From Lepturacanthus savala (Eukaryota > Chordata > Actinopteri > Scombriformes > Trichiuridae), in the NCBI GenBank assembly GCA_030544235.1, contig CM060465.1, positions 35,370,988 through 35,434,987 on the forward strand: a DNA stretch of 64,000 nt, given 5' to 3'. The notes beneath the pieces were generated by a model that searched no databases, was not told the DNA's origin, and saw only the letters and a list, made by a program, of their open reading frames with translations. Positions 1 to 10,582 of this stretch are shown piece after piece (the stretch's first letter is position 1; every line of letters starts with the position of its first letter). A program made the translations under genes and the position numbers.

Positions 1-60
1 CCCTTTTATTGCATACGCAAAAGAAAAATATTATAACAGGCCTGAATAAAACTTGAATAA

Positions 61-1272
61 ATAAAACTAGGGACATTTTACTGCAAGTTACAGGATATTT
101 TACTGCAAGTTACAGGATATTTTACTGCAAGTTAAGGGACATTTTACTGCAAGTTAAAGGGTATTTTACTGCAAGTTAAAAGATATTTTTCCATAAGTTA
201 AGAGATATTTTACTGCAAGTTAAGGGACATTTTACTGCAAGTTAAAGGGTATTTTACTGCAAATTAAGGGACAGTTTACTGCAAGTTAAAGCATATTTTA
301 CTGCAAGTTAAGGGATATTTTACTGCAAGTTAAAAGATATTTTTCCATAAGTTAAGAGATATTTTACTGCAAGTTAAGGGACATTTTACTGCAAGTTACG
401 GGATATTTTACTGCAAGTTAAGGGACATTTTACTGCAAGTTAAAGCATATTTTACTGCAAGTTAAGAGATATTTTACTGCAAGTTAAGGGACATTTTACT
501 GCAAGTTACAGGATATTTTACTGCAAGTTACAGGATATTTTACTGCAAGTTAAAGGATATTTTACTGCAAGTTAAAGGACATTTTACTGGAAGTTAAGGG
601 ACATTTTACTGCAAGTTAAGGGATAATTTACTGCAAGTTAAGGGATATTTTACTGCAAGTTAAAGGATATTTTACTGCAAGTTAAGGGACATTTTACTGC
701 AAGTTACAGGATATTTTACTGCAAGTTACGGGATATTTTACTGCAAGTTAAGGGACATTTTACTGCAAGTTAAAGGATATTTTACTGCAAGTTAAGGGGC
801 ATTTTACTGCAAGTTAAAAGATATTTTTCCATAAGTTAAGAGATATTTTACTGCAAGTTAAAAGATATTTTTCTGCAAGTTAAGGGACATTTTTCTGCAA
901 GTTACAGGACATTTTACTGCAAGTTAAAGCATATTTTACTGCAAGTTAAGGGATATTTTACTGCAAGTTAAAAGATATTTTTCCATAAGTTAAGAGATAT
1001 TTTACTGCAAGTTAAGGGATATTTTAGTGCAAGTTAAGGGATATTTTAGTGCAAGTTACGGGATATTTTAGTGCAAGTTAAGGCACATTTTGCTGCAAGT
1101 TAAGATATATTTTACTGCAAGTTAAGGGGTATTTTACTGCATATTAAGGGGTATTTTACTGCAAGTTAAGAGGTATATTACTGCAAGTTAAAGGACATTT
1201 TACTTCAAGTTAAGGGGTATTTTACTGCAAGTTAAAGGACATTTTACTGCAAGTTAAGGGGTATATTACTGG
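61..1272. repeat. 22-bp satellite array, block 1
   Basis: More than 50 head-to-tail copies of a 22-base unit, roughly GGGACATTTTACTGCAAGTT plus AA. Common variants read GGATATTTT or end in TTTTCCATAAGTTAAGAG, and variants recur in blocks (for example near 180, 335, 820 and 970), which points to higher-order duplication. The array lies in the intron downstream of the last visible exon of troponin I copy A. The same unit recurs at 1,773-2,370 and 5,085-6,025. Confidence 0.95.
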
Positions 1273-1586
1273 GATTTAGTAGATTTTAGAAGACATGGGT
1301 CATTTAAACCAGGACTTCATTTAGTATTTGTCTGAATCTGCTTTAATTATCCCTCCATAGTCATATCTGCATAAAATGCATGCTCAATAAGGCTGCTAAT
1401 GCTAGTTTTCACAATGCTAATTTGATTTTATCCAATATTCTTTCCCCAAAGTTGAAATGAACCTGCATTCTTTATCACTTAGTAGTTCTGTTGTCATTTG
1501 TTGTATTATTTGTTCTATCAACCAGATAAATAACATATTTGGATTGACAGCTCATATTGTTGGATAAATTGGGGATAAAACGTTAC

Positions 1587-3926
1587 CTTCTCCTCCTCTT
1601 TCTTCACAGTCTTCAGGTTGGCCTTGAAGTCCACAGACTCTTTGACCTTTGACCCCAGCAGAGCTCCCAGCATGGCGTCGGCTGACACCCTCACTCTCCT
1701 CAGGTTTGGTCTCTTCATTTTCCCCTTCAGCTCCACGATCTTCTGAGTCAGGTCCTGCAGCTTTTAGGAGAGGAGTTAAAGGACATTTTACTGGAAGTTA
1801 AGGGACATTTTACTGCGAGTTAAAGGACATTTTACTACAAGTTAAGGGACATTTTACTACAAGTTAAGGGACATTTTACAGCAAGTTAAGGGACATTTTA
1901 CTGCAAGTTAAGGGACATTTTACTGCAAGTTAAGGGACATTTTACTGCAAGTTAATGGACATTTTACTGCAAGTTAAGGGACATTTTACTGCAAGTTAAT
2001 TGACATTTTACTGCAAGTTAAGGGACATTTTACTGCAAGTTAAAGGACATTTTACTGCAAGTTAAAGGACATTTTACTGCAAGTTAAAGGATATTTTACT
2101 GCATATTAAAGGATAATTTACTGCAAGTTAAAGGATATTTTACTGCAAGTTAAAGGACATTTTACTGCAAGTTAAAGGATATTTTACTGCATATTAAAGG
2201 ATAATTTACTGCAAGTTAAAGGATATTTTACTGCAAGTTAAGGGATATTTTGCTGCAAATTAAGGGAAATTTTGCTGCAAGTTAAGAGTAATTTTACTGC
2301 AAGTTAAGTGTCAAAATGACTCTTAACTTGTAGTAAAACAGGTTAAGAGTCATTTCACTACAAGTTAAGGCACATTAATCTGTAAATATTTCATCCTGAA
2401 AGATTCTCACTGACTACACATTTCTGTAAAGAAACACTAACTGGTAATTTTTTTTAATCCAGTCCTCCTTTGGGCCAAATCTGACCCTTTAGCGGGCCGG
2501 TTCTAGGTCCCAGACCCCATGTTGGACACCCCTCCTCTTTAATGATTAGCAATGAATATAACTCACCTCCATATCATGTTTGGACGCTTTTAAATTCAGG
2601 TCGTACCGCTCCTCATCTACTACGTCAATCTTCTGGTGTAGCTCTTTGCAAAGATTCTGCGGACAGAAAACTTTAGTTTATGAAGTGAATCTCAAAAATG
2701 TCATTTTCATTAAAATCTGGACTAGAATGATGAATGTACCTGTAGTTCTTGTGTAGACAGGCCTGATAGTTGCAGCTCTGGAACTCTCTCAGAAAGAGTC
2801 CTCTCTCTCTCAGCTTTCTTTTCTTGTTTGTCATTTTCCAGCATGACCATGGCCTTCTTTAACAGTTTGGTCTGGTTCATACAACACATCGAATAAGACA
2901 GAAGCTTCACAACACTTAGAGACTGTAAATTCTCTTTTTATTGCGGTAAAATCCAAGACAAACACATTAATTACCTTCAGGAACAGTCTGCGAGATGCAG
3001 AGATCTTTGGCTTCGTTTTCTGGAATAAAAAAAGACGTGAAGTGTTTATTTATTTCATTTAATTCACATTTCTGGCACAGAAACTAATGTAGGTTAGTGT
3101 GAATTCAATGAATTAATTCAGATTTAACTAAAAAAACACTAAAAAGACAGAAGTTTCATTGTTGTCTAATCATTAATTCTCCATTCATGAGTCAATTTAA
3201 CCATTTATTTCAGTTCTTGCCTTAATTATTTAGTTATTTGGATTATAAAGTTTAGAGTTTTTAATTCTATAATGAATTAATGACTCAAAATACATTTAAA
3301 TTTCACTTTTTTGTGTTTAACTTGTCCCTTTAAGATTCAAAAACTATCTCTATATAGTTTATTATCATCAGTTTCATTAAAATTAATGAGTTAATGTAGA
3401 GTTGTGACATCACAACTTCACAGAAGTCTACCAAAATTCTTTCATTCATAATTATACTTAATCAAAGGTGTAGTAGTGACAGCAAAATGTACTTTTAGTA
3501 TCAAATTATTATGGAAAATACTCCTTATATATACTTATACCTACTTATATATATGATTATAATTATAATACTATAAATCTAGTGTTCACTTCCATTGTTG
3601 CTGGACAAATTAAGGGAAATAATCATGTGATTTACGAATAAAATACTGAAAAAAAACCCTCGAAATGATACAGAAGTACAGTATTTGAGTGCTTAGACCT
3701 TCCATCTAATAAAAAAATCATATTAAAATCTAATTTTCTATGAAATGGACCTTTAAATCATTTATTTTAATCTTTATTTGACAGTAGAATCAACTCACCG
3801 GAGCTCTGTGCAGGTTGGAAGAAGGAGTCCATAATTTATGAGGAGAGAGAAGAGGTGTAGTTTATTATATGAGGAAATGAATAATTAATTAATTAATTGA
3901 ATTAACGAGACTTACGATTCAGACAT
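1587..3926 (-). CDS. tnni1: Troponin I, slow-skeletal-like, copy A (3' end missing)
   Basis: Inhibitory subunit of the thin-filament troponin complex; it blocks actomyosin until calcium-loaded troponin C removes it. Coding exons in transcript order: 3926-3916 (ATG), 3805-3799 (a 7-base micro-exon), 3019-2975, 2871-2740, 2656-2567 and 1760-1587. All join in phase, giving about 157 residues starting MSESAPKTKPKISASRR. The troponin C/T-binding helix is on the 132- and 90-base exons (ELCKELH-type motif, DVVDEERYD). The inhibitory peptide (KMKRPNLRRVRVSADAML) and switch segment (LGALLGSK) are on the 174-base exon. The final exon, expected to encode TDWRKNVEAMSGMEGRKK as in copies B and C, is not in the window and must lie left of position 1. 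Similarity to slow-skeletal TNNI1 (PKI-SASR start) is stronger than to fast TNNI2. The paralogue name is an inference. Confidence 0.9.
1773..2370. repeat. 22-bp satellite array, block 2
   Basis: About 27 copies of the same 22-base unit as block 1, in the intron between the 90-base and 174-base exons of troponin I copy A. The last repeat copy ends only about 12 bases upstream of the splice acceptor at 1,761-1,762. The acceptor's pyrimidine tract is therefore squeezed between satellite and exon, and the branch point may lie in satellite DNA. Confidence 0.93.
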
Positions 3927-4068
3927 GGCTGCAGTTCTCTGTGTCTCCACTGGTCAAATCTATGAGTGGACAAAAAAAAGAAAGAATAAAAAGAATCTAC
4001 AAATAAAGAAGAAACATTTCTAATAATTATTGGAACATAAAACATTTACTTCTGCTGTTAATTAATCT

Positions 4069-4125
4069 AACGAATATTAATTAACAATATGCTCATTTTA
4101 ATTAGCATATTTTCAATTAATATTC
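4069..4125. repeat. AT-rich inverted repeat (hairpin)
   Basis: The arm ACGAATATTAATT followed by AATATGCT is mirrored by AGCATATT and AATTAATATTCGT, with a loop of about 10 bases. It lies in intron 1 of troponin I copy A. It may be a tiny MITE remnant or a chance AT palindrome. Confidence 0.6.
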
Positions 4126-4670
4126 GTTATATGAGAATATAAGATCGAATAAGAATGAAAAACAAGTGCATTCTTCTCAGTAAACCATGATTTCTAAAGG
4201 GTGAAAACCCTCATTCAACTAAATATTGATTAAATTGGTATTAATTAAGCTAAAGATAATATTTTAAAGTACTTTTACTTAAATCTGCACCTGGTCAATC
4301 AGCTGTTCTTTACATATATACATATATATAACAGGTGGGTTAAGGTCAAACTCAGGACTAAGAAGTTTTCCAACAATAGTTATAGATAAATGACAAATAT
4401 CCAACAGATATGCATGTAAGTCATTGTATTTTTTAAGATTTATGAATGGAATTACCGTAAATTAAACGGAATTTATAGAAATTAGGAATCGGTTTCAAAA
4501 TAAAAGACAAATCCAATGCACTTGTTGTCAAAAATTGAAGAAAATGCGTACGTAAATGCTCAAAACTGGAAAAAAAAAACTATATTCCGACAGTTTTTTT
4601 CAAGATTAATGCAAAAAACACATGTTCATTCTTCTTTCTGTGTGTTTTAATTTCAAAATAAAAGCCCTAC

Positions 4671-4785
4671 CTTGCACTGAAGGGGACAAAAGACGCCGTC
4701 GTCTTTCTTTTCCTGAGGTTCTGAGACGAGGAGGAAGATTTATAGATTCCTGAGTGGCCCATGTGAGTGCCACTAAAATAGACCC
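4671..4785 (-). promoter_or_regulatory. Promoter and non-coding exon 1 of troponin I copy A
   Basis: A splice donor (GTAGG on the minus strand) at 4,670-4,669 ends a non-coding first exon starting near 4,715. Upstream are a TATA-like box (TATAAA on the minus strand, 4,739-4,744) and, 34 bases further, the box CTAAAATAGAC (plus-strand reading, 4,773-4,783). Both occur at matching positions in front of copies B and C. The box resembles a shortened MEF2 site (CTATTTTAG on the minus strand). Factor identity is inferred. Confidence 0.7.
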
Positions 4786-5084
4786 TCTGTCCTCACCATT
4801 CTTAACATCTCGTGTATACGTGGTGTGAAAGTTGCTGCTCGTTTTTAGAGCCTTGAAGTTCGTTTAATATCACGTGTGTGTGTGAAAGTAAAGAGTTGAT
4901 GCTTCATTCAATGCAAAGATTATTAGATTACACTAAGGAGAAATGGAACAAGGTCAGAGTTGGCTTCTTTTTATTTAGAGAATAAAGCTTCAAGGACATA
5001 AATCGAGCAAATATCAAGAAAATAGATTCTAAAAACTCAAGAAATGATTAATCGATTAGTTGTTCATAAATGTACATGTGAGGT

Positions 5085-6025
5085 AAAACTACTGCAAGTT
5101 AAGGGGTATTTTACTGTAAATTAAGAGGTATTTTACTACAATTCAAGGGATATTTTACTGCAAGTTAAAGGATAATTTACTGCAAGTTAAGGGATATTTT
5201 ACTGCAAGTTAAGGGACATTTTGCTGTAAATTAAGAGGTATTTTACTACGATTCAAGGGATATTTTACTGCAAGTTAAAAGACATTTTATTGCAAGTTAC
5301 GGGATATTTTACTGCAAGTTAAAGGATAATTTACTGCAAGTTAAGGGAAATTTTACTGCAAGTTAAAAGACATTTTACTGCAAGTTACGGGGTAATTTCC
5401 TGCAAGTTAAAGGATATTTTACTGCAAGTTAAGGCACATTTTACTGTAAATTAAGAGGTATTTTACCTCAATTCAAGGGATATTTTACTGCAAGTTAAAA
5501 GACATTTTACTGCAAGTTATGGGATATTTTACTGCAAGTTTAAAGGATAATTTACTGCAAGTTAAGGCACATTTTACTGTAAATTAAGAGGTATTTTACT
5601 ACAATTCAAGGGATATTTAACTGCAAGTTAAAAGGCATTTTACTGCAAGTTATAAAATATTTTACTGCAAGTTAAGGGATAATTTACTCCAAGTTAAGGG
5701 ATATTTTACTGCAAGTTAAAGGATAATTTACTGCAAGTTAAGGGATATTTTACTGCAAGTTAAGGGACATTTTACTGCAAGTTAAGGGATATTTTACTGC
5801 AAGTTAAGGGACATTTTACTGCAAGTTAAGGGATATTTTACTGCAAGTTAAGGGACATTTTACTGCAAGTTAAGGGATATTTTACTGCAAGTTAAGGGAT
5901 ATTTTACTGCAAGTTAAGGGACATTTTACTGCAAGTTAAGGGATATTTTACTGCAAGTTAAAGGATAATTTACTGCAAGTTAAGGGACATTTTACTGCAA
6001 GTTAAAGGACATTTTATTGTAAATA
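5085..6025. repeat. 22-bp satellite array, block 3
   Basis: About 42 copies of the 22-base unit found in blocks 1 and 2, here upstream of the copy A promoter. A three-part variant (…TGTAAATTAAGAGGTATTTT, then ATTCAAGGGATATTTT) recurs near 5,115, 5,230, 5,445 and 5,580, so this block has a longer internal period of roughly 110-220 bp. Confidence 0.93.
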
Positions 6026-6399
6026 TTTTATCCTGAAAGATATAAAGATATATAAAGAGGTAAAACTTTCTCTCAAAGGACAAAAAAAGATTGATTTTAT
6101 TGCATTTTTACTACTGTGTAGTTTCATATTGTCTCCAATTAACTCCATTAAACTGCTATAAAACTATTATATTAATATAATTCTCCACTTAAAATAAATA
6201 TTCATTCATTTTTAAAATGTTTAACACTTTAAATTTTGTTTTTCTGTTGTTTTTTTTATCAAAAATATTAATATTAGGTCGATAGTTGACTTCATCGCTG
6301 TATAATTCAACAATATCTGGTTATTTACCAAACTTTGTATTGAATTCAGTGATATTTTTAGAATTTTAGAGGGAGAAAATGTATTTTTTTCCAGCTTTT

Positions 6400-6640
6400 C
6401 ACCTGTTAAAATGTACTAAATCAAAATAATTACTGAAACGATTAATTGATTAGTTGTTTGGTTCATAAAATGGTAAAATATCGATCAACAAAAGCTGAAG
6501 ATTCAACCTAAAATATCAAAGATCATCAGTTTATTATTATAGAGACTAAAGAAACCAGGAAATAATCAGAGAAGAGAAGCTGGAACCAGAGAATTTGGAT
6601 GTTTTATTTTGAAAAATGACTCAAATCCCCACCAAAAAAA
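6400..6640 (+). mobile_element. hAT-like non-autonomous element (copy)
   Basis: Carries the hallmark stretch of a family seen more than ten times in this window: GATCATCAGTTTATTATTAT, then AGAGACTAAAGAAACCAGG, then AGAAGCTGGAACCAGAGAAT and a tail ending ATGACTCAAAT. Better-kept copies start CAGAGCTGCAAC and end GTTGCAGCTCT, which is hAT-like; the superfamily call is an inference from these ends. No transposase is present. Confidence 0.75.
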
Positions 6641-7055
6641 ATCCAGAAAACACAGATTAGTGATTCAGAACTTAGTTTGGACCCCTCACATTTATCTGCT
6701 GACCCTTTGGAGGGGCCCGACCCCTATGTTGAGAACCCCTGGACTTAAATTAACTGTATATAAAGTAGTTAAACTAGTTAAATATATATATAAAACTATC
6801 AGCAGCTACAACATTAACATGCTGCCAAACACTAATGCTGCATATTAATCATCTAATAATTCATATAGAATAATAATTCAATGCTTTAAGTACATTTCAC
6901 TGATAATACTATTGTATTTTTACTTTATTAGGATGTTTCATGCAGGTATTTTACTTGTAATTGAGTATTTTGTTGCTGAATCTCTGTCAAACTTTTAATT
7001 TAAAGGTTTTGCTGCCATCAGCTGGAGAATAAAACTATTACAGCTCCATTTACTG

Positions 7056-7380
7056 CAGGGCTGGGCCATTATATCCAACATAATATATAAATATATTTAA
7101 AACTAATCTGCAGTTATTTAAATCAATCATTAATTAGTTCATTATTAAATTTTTTTTTTTTTTCGACAAACAAACAAAAGACCAAAGCATAATTTAAAGA
7201 AATATATTCTTTATTAACAATAAAAATTAATGAAAGTGAACAAATATGTTATTCAATTAAAAAAAAAAGTCATCACCCCATTACTCTTATTATTGTTATA
7301 TTATATTATAGATATTTTTAAATAAAATCATCCCAAATAAAGATTTTTCTGAATGTACAGCTGCTAATTATTTGAATATT

Positions 7381-7454
<74 letters not shown>

Positions 7455-7495
7455 TATTTTTCCAGTTTTATTATTTACTTAGTTTTTCTCATTTT

Positions 7496-7547
<52 letters not shown>

Positions 7548-7716
7548 TTGATTTTGTGGTTCAGCCATTACTCAAATCATAATATTTTTAAAAATATTTT
7601 TATTATTTTATTTATTTTATATTCATTTTTTTTATATATTTTTATATTTTATATATTATATATTATATATATATTTTTTAAATTATTTTTTAAATTTTTT
7701 TTTTTGCCCAGCCCTA
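7056..7716. mobile_element. hAT-like MITE with GGGCTGGGC termini
   Basis: CAGGGCTGGGC at 7,056-7,066 is matched by inverted GCCCAGCCCT at 7,706-7,715. Between them is AT-rich sequence with two long (TA)n runs (about 7,385-7,450 and 7,505-7,541). There is no transposase gene. The termini and size fit a non-autonomous hAT-type element common in fish. No clean target duplication could be read. Confidence 0.7.
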
Positions 7717-7778
7717 CATCACTAACACGTTAAAACAAAAATCAGCTCCTCCAAAATACTGAAATATGTTAACATACA

Positions 7779-7809
<31 letters not shown>

Positions 7810-7866
7810 ACATGTTTTTAATCACTTTCTTCTGCCTTCATTCATTTCTACATTCATTTTTTTGTA

Positions 7867-8010
7867 CAGAGCTGCAACTAAATACTATTTTAATAGGTGA
7901 TTAATCAATTAATTATTAAAACAATTAATCAATTAGTAGTTATGGTGCAAAATGTAGATAAAATCGATTAATTTGGCGATTAATGTAATAGTTGTTGACT
8001 ATAAATCATC
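7867..8010 (+). mobile_element. hAT-like element, 5' fragment
   Basis: Begins with the family terminus CAGAGCTGCAACTA at 7,867-7,880, followed by the typical ATTAATCAATTAGTAGTTATG and GATTAATGTAATAGTTGTTGA stretches. It lacks the central AGAGACTAAAGAAACCAGG block, so it is internally deleted. Confidence 0.65.
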
Positions 8011-8029
8011 ACAAGCTCGTTATGAATAA

Positions 8030-8465
8030 TCACTAGTAAATACATTTACTCAAGTACTGTATTTAAATACAGTTTTCAGGTACTTGTACTTCACTATTTC
8101 AATATTTCTATGTGATGCTACTTTATATTTTATATTTGTATTATCTTACATTCAATTAATATCTTTATTCTATTAAATTCTCTCCCTATTTTCCCTTTAT
8201 TTAGCATTTAGCATATTATGATGCAGTACTTTTACTATTTATCTGCCCAAAGTATCTCAAACTCTCTCCACCTTAATAAAGTAAAGCATCTCACATGTAT
8301 AGAGTGATTAGAATAAGTAGTATAATATGCTATAATAATATAACATTCTACTTTTTTATACTTTAAGCACATGTTGCTGATAGAACGTCTGTACTTTTCC
8401 TTCAGTGACACTTTGAATTCAGCATTTTTACTTGTTATAGAGTATATTTTAATACTTTTAAAGGA
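8030..8465. repeat. Degenerate teleost dispersed repeat (AAGTACTTTTA type)
   Basis: Contains the ACTCAAGTACTGTATTTAAAT and ACTTGTACTTCACTATTTC phrases typical of a common fish dispersed repeat; a better copy lies at 55,795-56,080. It fills the gap up to the last exon of troponin I copy B. Confidence 0.5.
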
Positions 8466-8479
8466 TTCTGGGTAATTCG

Positions 8480-10548
8480 TTAGGCGTCGAACAGCTTCTT
8501 CCTTCCCTCCATGCCAGACATGGCCTCCACGTTCTTACGCCAGTCAGTCACCTCCTCTTTCTGTTATAAAATAGAACAGGATTAAATACAAGAGAAATAT
8601 ATTAAATAATGACGGGACTCATTTTTATTCTTATTGAACGTCTTAGAAACCTGAGATGAATTCATAATGAAGTGGAACTTCCTTTATTTCTTTATATTTG
8701 GCTTCATATTTATTGAATTTATTGACATTCACAGCACTTTATATCACATTTTAATTAAGGTATAACCCATAAAGTTTAGATTAAATTCCTATAAAACCTT
8801 ATAGCCTAAAGCCTTTATCATTCACTAGTAGAAAGAGATTCAATATTCATGTTTAGAGCATTTTTCTCAATTTGAATATTTAATTAAAAAGAAATGTAAT
8901 TATTTATTTTTAATTTATTTATTTTTCATAAATCTTAATTTTCACATATTTCTTGTACATTTGTATTTGTAATGTTTATTTTTTTATACATTTCTTATAA
9001 ACATTTCTACTTTTTCATATTTTTCCTTTTTTCATTATTTTATTTTTTCTTAATTAATATAATATAATATATATATTAGTTATAATATAACTAAGTCAAA
9101 GTTATATTATATATATATATATATATATTATATTTAATATTAAATAAAAATATTTTTTGTTTTAAGTATATATTTAATTTTCATACTTTTTTAATTTCAT
9201 AATTTAAGTTCTCACTTTTTTAATAGGTATTATATATTTAATTATTTTTTTTGTCTAATTATTTTATAATATTTAATTTACTAATTAATTATACATTTTT
9301 TAGTTCTTAATTTTCACTCATTTAATATATACATTTTTACTTTTTCATAATTTATTTTTTAATAATTACTAATAATAAATACTGTTTTCATCATTTTATT
9401 TCATACCGTATCTTTTATTTCTTTTTATATTGACATTTTTTATTCACAACATATTTTATTCTATTTTTCTTTCTTCTCAGAATATTAAGTTTCATGCAAA
9501 TGTGGAATGCAAAATGTAGAAAAATATTAAAATATTATAGAATAAATTCCTATAAAACATTTTAGCCTAAAGTCTTTATCACTCACTAGTAGAAATTGAT
9601 TCTAGAATAATATTTAGAGCTTTTTTTCTCTTGATTTAAATATTTAATTAATTATTTTAATTATTTAGGTAATTATTTAGGCGTCCAAACTAAGTTCTTT
9701 AATTATTTAATTATTTATTTATTTTTTTATGTTTAATTTATACCATCCTAATTTTTTTAAATTTTTTTTCTTAGTTATTCATATTTTTGTATAATTTTAG
9801 TGTTTTCATATTCTTTTTCATACATTTTATTTCTTAATTATGATAAGAAATTTTATTTCATAATTTTTTACTATAAACATTTAAACTTTTTTATATTTGT
9901 TGTTGTTACTGTAGTTTTTTTTTTAACTTTTTCTTTATTATTTATATTTTTCTCATAATTATTTTATTTCTATTTTTTTTTCTTTCTTCTCAGGATGTTA
10001 AGATCCAAGTAAAATGTAGTAAAATATTATAGAATAAATTCCTATAAAACATTTTAGCCTAAATCCTTTATCACTCACCAGTAAAAATAAAATGTTCTAA
10101 GTAAATCTGTAGAATATAAAGAGTCTGATGCTTTCAACTCAGGATTAAGATGATTTTACACCATTATTTTAACCAGGTGATGATATGAATCTCTCTAGTT
10201 TGGAGCAGAAACCTTCTTTACCTTCTCCTCCTCCTTCTTGACCGTTTTGAGGTTGGCCTTAAAGTCGATGGATTCCTTTTTGGAGCCGAGCAGGACGCTC
10301 AGCATGGCTTCAGCCGAGATCCTCACCCTCCTCAGAGTCGGCTTCTTAAACTTACTCTGGATCTCGATGATCTTCAGCTTCATGTTGTCGATCTGGAATC
10401 ACAAATAAATACCACTCATAGTCTCCAAATATGGTCTTTTATCAATATTCATCAAAGAATAAAAGTGCAGGATTATCAGTAAAATGCACTTTAAATATCA
10501 AGAGTAAAAGTTCCCATCATGCACATTGTGTTATATTATTATGTAGTT

Positions 10549-10582
<34 letters not shown>

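Noticed and set aside
61..1272. Regular short repeats resembling a CRISPR array
   Set aside because: Units are directly adjacent with no unique spacers and no cas genes, in a vertebrate intron. It is a satellite.
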